Under the pieces are notes generated by a model, which made no database searches, was not told where the DNA came from, and saw only the letters and a program-made list of their open reading frames with translations. A stretch of 64,000 nucleotides of DNA from Ignelater luminosus. Lineage: Eukaryota > Arthropoda > Insecta > Coleoptera > Elateridae. The translations under genes were made by a program, and so were the position numbers. Location of the stretch: contig VTPC01000435.1 in assembly GCA_011009095.1 (NCBI GenBank), positions 44,520 through 108,519 on the forward strand. The letters run 5' to 3'. Position 1 is the stretch's first letter. Every line of letters starts with the position of its first letter. Positions 34,101 to 46,100 of the stretch are shown here, in pieces.

Positions 34101-37100
34101 CAAAAAATCAAGCAAGAAAACTATGAGAAGATTCTGTCCAAACATGAAAGATGCATTTTAATGGATGATGAGACATACATTTATGCTGACCATAGACAAA
34201 TACCTGGACCAAGATTTTATAATTTCCAATCCCGCAAGACACTGAATAAGAAATATAAGACTGTTAAATGTAATAAGTTTTCCAAAAAATACCTAATATG
34301 GCAAGGAATATGTACTTGCAGCAAAATAAGGGCACCGTTCATAACATCCAGGGTTTTAAACAAAGAGATGTATATAAAAGAATGTCTTCTAAACCAATAA
34401 TTTTATCCGTTTACAAAAAACCTGTGTTAAAACCATTGTTTTGGCCCGATTTGGCATCATGCCGCTATGCAAAAAATATGATAGAGTGGTATAACAAAAA
34501 CTGGATAAAACTTGTTCCAGAACACCTCAACCCCCTCCAAATTGTCTCGAAATAAGATAAATTGAAAAATGTTGGGCAATATGCAAAGAAAAACAAAGGA
34601 AAATGGATAAAATCACCAGAAATGAAAAAAAAATTTTAAAAAATTGGAAGATGTTGGAAAAACTACCGGATAAAACCGTAACTAACCTGATGACTGGTCT
34701 TATCATGAAAGTTGTTAATTTTTATAGAAAAAAGTAATTTTTTAAGTTTACATTATTAATCTCGATATCATTTATATTCAGTTAAAAGTTGGAAAATAAT
34801 AATAAAAAAATATTCACAAAAGTCAATTGTTAATCTTCATATTTCTAATGACGAATTTATGAGAGAATGCACTTTATTATTTTTTTTTTTTTAGAAAATT
34901 TAAAACATTCTTAATCTTATTTCAACTCTTTAAATCTAGTCCGCTTGATTTAAATTAAATTAAAACATCGAGTATGCATCAACTTGATTTTACCTTATGT
35001 CATCTAGTTAGATTTCTATCATTTACTATTTGAATCTCGATATTATTATTTGTTGTAAATACAGAAATTTTTAACAAACGAGGACAAGTCATCATCAATA
35101 TTTTTTTTTCATCAGTTAGTTCGTCAACGTCAAGTGAAATATACACCACGTCAGTTTGTTCTAAAAGTGTTATTGGACAATGCAAAGCAAGCACACAAAT
35201 ATATGTATACAAACTTGTCTTTCATTTGCTTATTCTTCAACGGCTTCTAGTTCTGAGTACGAAATCGCTTTATTTTAGCACAGAGTTTCACTAACAACAC
35301 TTTGTAATAAAACTATACGTCAGTGCAATACAAGAAATTGTCCCAAACTAGAGGCTTGACAAATGCAGGTCGTAAACAAGATCCAACTTGCATAAACTTG
35401 TCTATTGCAATACATACATTTTTTGAACCAGGCATATTTTTTATTGACTATGCAGAACATGAAAAAACCTAGGAATGGTTGGATATCTTCATAATTTTTT
35501 TTTCTTTGTTATAATTCCTAATTATTTTCAACAAAATTCGAAAGAAATCATTTTTCTAATTCAACAAAATTATATAAACCGTTTGTGTTGCTTGCAGTAT
35601 CCATTATTAGTTGAATGTATTTGCAGAATTGTTCTACCAAGTTTACACAAATTGTTTTTAATACCTTAAAATTGTAATAAATAATTAAATTAAAGTATAA
35701 AAAATTAAAAGTGGGTTAAACTAACTCACTTCTAATTTCTAAAAAACTTAAATTTGGAAAATTACTAAATGGCCTGCTTTAACAGAAATAATCATGTTGC
35801 AGCATGTGCAAGTGCCCATATGTTAAAATGTCTTAAACACCTCTTACTGTAAAAGTCATGCATGTCATAGAAATTCTTCTATGTGATACATCATTGTGAG
35901 AGTCAAGAGGAGAATATGAGAGTAAACGTAGATCGTGTGATCTGAGATACTATGTCACAATATTTTTGGTAACGTGATAAATATGAATTTTTTAGAACAT
36001 ATTCCATTTTATAGATAAATGCATTTAAAAAAAACGACAGTAAACCTTGTTTAACATGTTATACTGCAATGCTTAATAAATTGTTCTTCCTTCCATGCTG
36101 AATCAACTTTTTTTTTTGGAATTTCTGGGATTATTTAAAATACTCTATTTTTTAATATTATTTTTATGTAGCACCTTAGGCTTCTAGTGCCTTTTTTTTT
36201 TTACAAAAAACGCATTGTGTAGCTGGGTGTCTGCAACAGTGCTCTTGATGCACCAACATAAAAATATTATTACTGCTTTTTTCATTTTTATAAAAAAAAA
36301 TTATTCTTCTTTAGAAATATTTTTTATATCGTAATTTTTGATAATGCTTAAGGTTTATCCACAAACTTCATAGTCTAAAACAGTGTTTTGTTTTTTATTT
36401 CAAAGTGGTGAAAAACACCCCCTTGAATTTTTGTATACAGTGTGTCCAAGATAAGGATGCATAGCATGGGAATCTTGGAAACGGTAAGAGATACAGCATC
36501 GGTTAAATAGGAAGAAAGTTGGCTATTTATAGGACCTTTTTGTTGGCGTTTGCAGAATTTAGATATCTTAGTTTCCGAGATATTTAAAAAGAAAGTAGAT
36601 TTCTTGTTTTTTGTTTTTATTTTTTCTTTCGTTTATTTGAAGAGATATCAGAAAACCAAAACCACTTTTCCATTGCCACGTTTTGTTTTCTATTAAAATA
36701 CTCATTTTGGTTTCGAGTAATCATCATCAATCTCATTTTTTTAAATACGCGGAGAAACAATTGAGAATTGTTTTGGATAGCTCTTGTTGTCACGATTCTA
36801 ATGATGTAAACATGATAGGGTTATTTTGGTTTTGATTTTGTTCATCTTCAAAATTTTGGTAAGCACATAATTATTGATGTAACCCCAGAGGAAGAAATCT
36901 AATGGTGTTAAATCAGGTGATTGTGTAGGCCAGGGTACTGCAGAATACATTAATTTATAGCATAAGAAATCAAAATAACCCTATCATGTTTACATCAATA
37001 AAATTGTGACAACAAGAGCTATTCAAAACAATAAATGTCGGATCTTCCAAGTTATCATCCAACTCGTAAAGCATCCTTGAAGGGTCTGGTTGGCTTTCTT

Positions 37101-40100
37101 CCATTCTGTAGCAGATTAACTGAAATGAAGTATGCTAAATGCACTGCAAAAGTTACTATAACACCTTCACAAGCATACACCACTATCACTGCAACCCTAA
37201 ACATGCAACATATAATAATAATAATAATAATAATTGTCTTTTATTAATTGAAAATTAAAATACATTGATTGTAATAATTAAAAAAATTCTAATGCATGGA
37301 GCCCTGGTGAAATAGGCTGTTACGTTTTTATATTTCACGTAATAAATATATTAAACTTTTATTATGTATTATTTATTAGACAACATTAACAATGATTGTT
37401 GAATTGTACAAACATCATTAAACGTACATCAAACGTTGCTCGTTCATTTTCACTTGAGTCTGCCGTTGTGCGCAGGTGCCTAAGCACATGTTCACCCCAC
37501 TCACATGTCAACACTGTGCACACGTTCACACTCCACACAGGCTACTCTATTTAACCAGAGATCATGTGCAAATTAAAAAGAAAAACGAAGAAATAAAAAA
37601 CTAAAAATAGGCAAACAAAAAAAATAAGTAAAATTTACTGCGTTTCTAACAAATAATTTTTCAAAAAGCGTTTTATAATTTTATAATATGAAGACTTTTG
37701 ATATCATAGGAAATGGATAGAATAGATAGATAAAACCTTTCGGTACCCCAGATATTAAAGGAATTTGAAAACTGATTGTTATTTCTAATTGTTAAATTTC
37801 TGTCAGGCAAATAAGATTTGATTAAATTCTCTGCGACAATTTCAAAACCGTAATACTTAAGCTTAGCGACAATAAGATCATAACTGATAGTATCAAATGC
37901 CATCGAAAAGTCTAGTAATATCAAAGCCGTAATCATATGTTTGTCAGATGCGGTTATAATATCATTAGTGACAAGAGTTAATTGGCAGTACTAAATTCCC
38001 CTCCGAAACCAGATTGGCAATTCGATAATAAATTATTATCATTGAAAAAAGCCATATATTTGTGTACATAACATCTTTTCAAAAATTCTTGATATGCAAG
38101 GGAATGTACTAATTATTCTAAGATCTGAAAGAGATTTTGGATTTGTAACTTTTGGAAGAGGTAGACCTGCAACTCCCTTCTAGCTAAATGGAAAGTATAG
38201 ATTCAATACAGCAATTGATAATATGTGTAATAAATTTATCAATAAATGGACTGGAGTATTTTAGCATCATTAGAGAAATGGTGTCAGAATGATTACAGCT
38301 TAGCGCACTGTGTATGTGCGTCGTGAGCAGTGAATGTGTTAAACATGCTTAGCTACCAATCTCATTTGACTAAATATAACTATAAATTTTATTGGACAAA
38401 TGTATTATGCTACATAATTCACATGCATATAACAGAATAGAAAATAGAAATAGATAGACAGATTTGGCTGTAGATGATTAGTACAAAGAAATTACTTTTC
38501 CTAGCATAGGGGTGAAAACAACTGCTTAATTTACATTAAATTTTCATAAGACAGTACCAATACTTAACCCTACAAATTAATTTAGCTATAACATACAAAT
38601 ATGACTTATAAATACAGTTTTGCCTTATTTATGTTAGGGCATTACCACTTTATAATGCGGCAAATTTTAATTATCAATTTTCAACGAACACAGACAGAAA
38701 TAAAATTTTGCAAAAGAGATTGGACCATGCTCATTAAAGTTTTACTAAATTTAGTAAGACTTTATGATCAATTCTTTTATCATTTTGAAATCTCTTGGAA
38801 AATATTTAATAATTTGTCGAAATTGTTCTTTCAGCTCCAACAATGTATCCAGCACAATCAGGACCACCGCAAACGGCTGCATACCCATCTATAGTCTATC
38901 CAACTCAACCGTTATACATGCCTCAACAATTTCCATACCAGCCTGTACCGGTCAGTATCTAATTATTTTTTTTCATCTAAGCACTTCTACTATTTTGAAG
39001 AAATCCTGTTCATGCCTTGTTCAATTTTTAAATTAAATATTAAGTGTTTAGTACATTCAATAGATATTCTTATAATGTAGTTGTTGCCCTTAAATTATTA
39101 AATGAAAGATTGGGTTTTTTTACTGGGATACAATATTAACTATTATCTTTAAAGTTTGCTAATCATTGGAAAGCCTTGTATGTAACTGTATTATGTTCAG
39201 TCCAGCAATTACATATCGGAGGGGCTTTATCCAGTGACTCAACCTGCGTACGTACTGTTGGACGGCTTGCAATACTGAGGTCGCCCTACTACCTGTTCTA
39301 CCCCTTTTTTAAGGTCTCTACCTAAATTGTGTTTGTGCACGTTGTTGAAAAATCATAATTTTATTGAAGTTATTGTTTTACCATTAGTGTTATTTTCAGT
39401 TTTATCTTGTATCTGTTTTGATTGTATACACGCATAGTTTGGGTTTTAGACAAAACGCATGCAACTAATTTTGATGTGAACAGCAAACAAATAAATCCAT
39501 GATTGTTATAGCTAGAGTTTCTGAATGTGTATAATACAAATCACATCTCTTTTTAAACCAGTCTGACTTTGTATTGTAATTTTTATACACATTGGCAGTA
39601 AAATTATGTAAGCTTTAACAAATTTCTAGGTTATGTTTTTTGATGTGATAATCGGCATTTATGTTTTAATTCTTCAGCAAAAAAAAATCAAGTTGCATTC
39701 AGGTACTCTAATCGTAGAAAATATGGATATATTTTTATTAATAGCTGTCATTTTCTTATAAAATAATTAAATGTTTACAAACTACACAAGCTTCAAATAT
39801 ACATAACTTTGATAAGAGAATAATAGTTATTACTGTTACTGTTATTATTTGATACCAAAAACTTTCGTTTTTGCTTTTACATGTTGTTTTAATTTTAGGA
39901 TTAACATTTTTTCCAAAAATCTCAAGCTTCTTTTTATATCCATTTTAATAATTATTAGATGTGCATGAATAAGTGTTAATTAATTTTGTTCTTTTTCTTT
40001 TTTTCCCCCCATAATAAATTGTCAAACTAACTTTTGTTTCTTATTTTTGCAGTACGAGTACAACTACTACCCAAATGGAGGCCCACAGTACATGGTGGGC

Positions 40101-43100
40101 AACCAGGGCACGCCCCAATCTCAACCCCCTCCATTGCAACCCCCTGGTAGCCCACCAAGAACCCCATGTTACAACCCACAATTGCCCTACAGCGCTGACC
40201 CTGTGTACTACAACATGCCCATGTACGGGACAGTGGAGGGTGCCACAGTCTATCAGGACCCCATGGATATGGCCAATGGGAACTTAGCTGAAGTATGTTG
40301 AAATTTATCTTTTTAAAAGTTTATTAATATAAAAGTGTGATAACTGTTATAATAAAAGAAGGCTGAACGTTGATTATTAGATTATTAGATAATTAAATTT
40401 TGAGTTCATCTTTAAAAATCTCTTTATTCAGTATGGGTAATTTTATGTTAGGTGTGCTATTTCTTATTATTATTTAAAGAGAGTAATATTTAATCTGGAC
40501 TAGAAACTGGATTTCAAATATTTCTGAATTAAATTGTAATGCAAAAATTTAAATTATGAAATATCAATCAGCCATTATATTTCTATTCAGAAACATCAAA
40601 AAGCACAGTTGGGAGGTTGATATTTACTCGTTTCTCTCCAGTTGGGATATTGTGGAAAAAATTCATTAGAATTGCACTAATCAATTTGTTCAATTTTGGC
40701 GAGTTCTTAAAATTCACTTTAATTTTACAGACAAAATTAATAGGATATACTAACTTAAGTATGAGTGTTTAAATTTTAATGGACAATTAACTACTAATAC
40801 CAACTCGTGAAAGTTGATGGTTGTGCCACATTTATTTTTGACAACCTACTTGTAATATATGTTGAAAATAAGTTATATTTCAAATATTAATCTTTTATTT
40901 ACGTAGATGAAGACAACTTTAGTAACAGTAGACTTGAGCACAAGTAAATCTGGGCTCTGTTATTTTGAAATTTCAATTTCTCTTGTTTCAATTGTTTCTA
41001 AAATGTTGAACGTGATGGAGTTTCCAATTTTGTTTTTAGTTTAACTGCATCACATTGGTAATGTTTATCATTGTAAACAACAAAACAGTTTTTTAGAAAA
41101 TTAGAGAATTTCATTTTTTAACAAGTAGTAAAATTAATAAAATTTTAAGTCATATTCTACTGTTATGTTTAAATTTAAGTTGTTAAAAATACATGTTTTT
41201 TTTAATAATTTAGTTCTAAATTTTATTCTTTTAAAGAGTTTTTGTTGGTTAAAATATTTTTTTACACATTTTAAAAATCTTACAATATGATGTGTAAAGT
41301 ACGGCAACGCCGTAGACTTTTGGTAATGTTTACATGTGTAGTGTGTGTCAAGAATGAATTGTTGACGTCGACATTGTTGACACGCACATCTCTGCCCTTC
41401 AGTATTGCTTAGATTCCACTGCCACTGAAATACTAAACAAAGCTAATATCTTTTCTGCACAAATAGCAGTTCTCCTGATTAGGAACATTGGGTTATGTTA
41501 TAGTTGTGTGCTATTCTATTTATTTTAATTGTTACTAATTTTGACTATTTTCTCATGAAAATGTTTTTCAACAATATAAAAATGCTTCTGATAGGAACTT
41601 TTTGAAATTTTACTGATTGGGTATTTGAAATGATTGATTCATTCTTGTATAATTTTGAGTTTTGTTTGAATCACACGCCTTTTTGTTAATCTACACATGT
41701 GTAGAAAGCTTTTCACTTTGGCAATTTATTGATTTGAAACATAATGATGATCATATGAATGGCATAACTATCACCTTACATGAGAATAATGGTATTTAAT
41801 GTTACTACACCCTTTTTGTTTTTGTTTTTGTTTTTGAATACTAGTATCACACAAATAAAAATTTGTCTAAAGAAAGATTTTTCCACAATATCCTAACTCC
41901 ATACATTTAAGAAACTGGCCCTATTAGCTTGGATTTACATATAGTGGTGTCTATCAACATTTATACAGAGTGAATTTTGCCAAATTTTTATGGCCCACCA
42001 GATTTTTAAGATAATCTGGAATTGCTGATGCTAGGGATCTTTGATTTGAGACAAATTTGCTTGTATTATTAGTAAGATGTACAGCTTTGAATTTGTTCAC
42101 TAATGATATCCAGTTGAACCTACTTAAAATGTCTAAATGAAATGTATGATGTAAACACGTGAACTTGCTGATATTAATGATAAAGCAACTCTCATCCGAT
42201 TTCAAAACTGACATGCATAAGTTTTGTTGTCATTTTTAATGGTTGTTACAAAAATTATAGAACATGCTCTATAATTTTGTTATAAAATGTTTTTAAATTT
42301 TTTATTGTAAATATTTCTGTATGACATGTTATTTTTGTTGCATTTTATCTACCAATAAACATCCTGGAAATTAATATGAAAATAAAGATTTGTCAAATAT
42401 ATTTTGAGGGCTAGTTTTTTTGCATAGTGCCTCAAGCATTTTTTATAAAATTAAACCTATTTTACATTGCTTAATTTCTCAACAGTCTTTACCAATCATT
42501 GGTTAACCACATTGTTTGAATTGCTCCTGAAAAGAAATGTAGCTGGCTTATTTGATATAGAATTACTAGGATCAATTTATAACAAGCGCCTTGAAAATAT
42601 TTACATCAGGTTGGCTAGGAATATAAAAACGCAGAGCTTTCACAAGCTCATTTTTTAAAGATCTCACTATAAGTTACCACTTTAAAAATCTTATTGCTAT
42701 CTCATTTATTTTAGTTTTGAGACGTGAGTTTTTAAAAATCTATGTTAATTAGTATTTTATTCATAATTAAATGCTGCTTTCAAAATATACAATTTGTTTT
42801 ACGAAAATCTTCGTCACAAATCCATTAAAGCTGAAGAAAAGCAAAAGTCTGATTATTAATTTTTGCTTTACAAAAACGATAAAAGTCTGATTTATAAAAA
42901 TGTATATGGGATGTCAATAAATAATACCAACAAACTGATAGGATAAATCTCTGATGACAAGTGTTTTGAAATGGAACCTATGGTCAATTCATCTTGTTAA
43001 GGAGTAATCAGTCTTCAAAAGTTGTGTCGATATGTTGACTTTTAAGTGTTTTGTCGTTATTTGCCAAAATATTAACAATTCTTATTAAAAGAGATTGTAG

Positions 43101-46100
43101 GAAATTACCTTCTAGATGTTTCAAACTTATTTTTCATTATGTGGGTTATACATACTCTATAGCCGAGATACATAATGTCAGAAGAAAAATAAATAGATAC
43201 TTTTAATTCACTGCGTTTCAGTTACAGAGTATACTCTGTATAATCAAAAATGGTTTAAAACACACCGCAGGCATTTCCCAACAATCTTTATTAATAAAAT
43301 ATTGATATTTTGAGAAATAACGACGATGCCTACAAAAATTAACTTATCTGCAGGCAATTTTGAATGTCAACTACTTTATATCATAAGATGAATTGACTGT
43401 AGGTTTGAAAGAAAACTTTTATGATGGTTAGAAATTTATCAGCTTGTTGATGTTATTTATCTTCTAGTTACCTAGCTAAATGAAAAATCAAAATTTATCT
43501 CCCACTATTTATAAATGGTGGGAGACAAGTTTTGGCAATTTTTATAATCCTTTAAAATGGAGTATGTTAACAAAAACCAAATAGGGCTTTACATCTCAAA
43601 TATTTGTATTATTGATAAAATACACGAGTCTCCAAAAGGTTGGGACATGGCTTAACTGCAGACTCCTGGGATAAAAATAGGAAGATTTAACCCAACTTAC
43701 CTATATCCAAAATCGTCTCGTTAAGTTGGTACAAAAAGTTTTTTGAAAAAAAATTAATTTTGCGTATAAAAGTGGTAGGCTTTGATCGATTTTTATAATT
43801 TTTGGTATGGCATGTTTTGTGACTATAAGTCACGTTTCAAGATGGTTTTGGTCTTCATTAGTAAGTTATAAGTATATTAAACAAGAATGTCGCAGTACAA
43901 ATTTGTTGATAACTTTTTAGTGCCTAGGCTGAGAACTTTCAATTGTTTTTTCCAAAAAGATATTGAAAACAAACAAACTGAAAACAACCGGGAACATGTA
44001 CAGTGTTTGTTATAATAATCTATTGGTGTTAAATTTCAATAGTAACATAGCTGAATACATTTGTTTCATCTCATTTATTCTTAGAAAGCATATTTTAATA
44101 CTTTGAAGTGCCCTTTTAGAGATTTCAACTGCTAATGTTTGACATTTAACCTTTAGTTGACGTTAATAAACTATCAAAGTATATGTCTATTTATAACAAA
44201 CATATGGTTTCTGTTTCGAGAATGACTGGATTACAGGCCTTTTTTTGGCACTCGTTACTTAATACAACATAATTAATGTAGGAGTCAAAGTTTTATTTGG
44301 AAACCATCAAAGTTTACTTTTGTTGAAAAATTAATTAAATTAAAATCAGGAATTAACAAATGTAAGATTCAATCAAGAAAACTGTCTGATCTTGAGTGAA
44401 CATTTTGAGTACTGATTTATAAAAACGTAACTTGTCACTAAAATTGACAGTCAAAACCATCAAATGACATACGTTCACAGTTCCAAAGCTAACTCTGATG
44501 TAAATACTTTAGGGGCACTTCTTAGAAAGAGAATTAAACATTTAATCAGGATTCAAATTTGACACTGAATTAAATTAAATTCTGACGATGTGATTGGTCA
44601 GAATTTGACTGTATTCAAGCAACAATACCAAATTAAGTCTAATTCTCAATTAACTTTAATTTTTGCTTTTATAATCCGCCCCTTAATCTTATGTTATAAT
44701 TATTAGCCTTTCTTGATCTCAGTTTTATCAGTTTTCTACTATAAGGCCAAGTTGTACCAAGTAAGTTCAAATTTTAATCGAGGTTAAACTGCGTGGAAAC
44801 AATTATTGAACAATTTCCATGCAGTTGAATTTTAATTAAAACTTGAACTTGGTACAATTTATCTCTAAGTAAGTACAACATGCTAGAAATAGGGATGAGT
44901 TAACCTAAATTTGTATAAAGCATAACAGTGATGGTAATTTAATCAAATTAAAGCTGTACAGGGTATTAAAAACGTGAATGTAGTACTAATCAAATGTTGT
45001 GTGACTATTACCATAAAGCATTTGCTTTTTTGTGTATTTTTAGAGTTGCCAACATTGGCAGTGGTGGTTATGTAGGATGGGGCAAACATGCTTTTTAAAA
45101 CACGTTGGAGCACATTTTATCTAAACTTTTTTGCTTAGTTTGGTTAATAATACCTGCCCTTAGGTTCTTTGACATTTACTTTTTCTTATATCCTACATAA
45201 ATCTAGTTTTAACTGGTCTGACATAGAAAACTGATTTATTTATTTACATCTGCTGTTTTTATAGTGACAAACTGATCAAATTGAGTTTGGGAGCAAGGCT
45301 ACTTTAGACAATGTTCATAGGTGTAGTATGTTAAAAAGAAAATTATTGTTTGCTAGGACACACCATATTCAAGTAACATCCACACCACCACAGTTCAAGA
45401 TATAGAAGCATTTCATCATCTTAACAATTCATCAGAGCCACCACCTGTCCCCACCTTACCATCGGCTGACAGTAACCGTCTAGGCACTTCTACACCAGTT
45501 GTGTCAGTTCTCTCTTTAGATCAACATCAAGAAAAAGACTTCACAGCTATGCAGAGTGGACGTCGTAGGAAATCCATAGAACCAACAGCGTCTGCTGCTG
45601 CTCATCACTTTGCCTCAAACGGGTTTATGACTGCTGCTTATTCGAACTCAAATAACTTTAGACATAATTATTCAAATATTGTAAATAATACCGTAAATAA
45701 CTGTCAAAATGCTGCTGCAGTTCCTACAAATGCAGTAAATGGATGTCTTTCGTTTCCATCAGCCTCTTCGCATGAATTTACTGCATCAAAATATTGTGTA
45801 AAAAGTTCAAACACCAATACTACTGATAAATCAATGTGGTATAATAATAAGCGGCGTGTTAGGAATACGGACAGGCGTAATAGCGATGTAGTAAATAATT
45901 CACGTACAAATTCAAACTCTTCTGCTAGTGCAGTGGATGAAAATCGTAATGAAGATAAAAACTTTAGAACCTCAATTAATACACCTCCCCCTTCGGCTTA
46001 TTCTCCAATTGTACAGTATGGTTTAATGCACGTTACTAAGTATAACACGCGTAATTTTCACAATAATAGATCTGTACGTGGTGGTGCAGGTTTACAAAAC

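Noticed and set aside
36160..36440. T-rich stretches as poly(A) tails of retrogenes
   Set aside because: Only homopolymer runs, with no adjacent coding sequence or target duplications.
37035..37247. 70-codon plus-strand frame ending in poly-Ile
   Set aside because: It runs into an ATA microsatellite and follows a transposon fragment; no domain.
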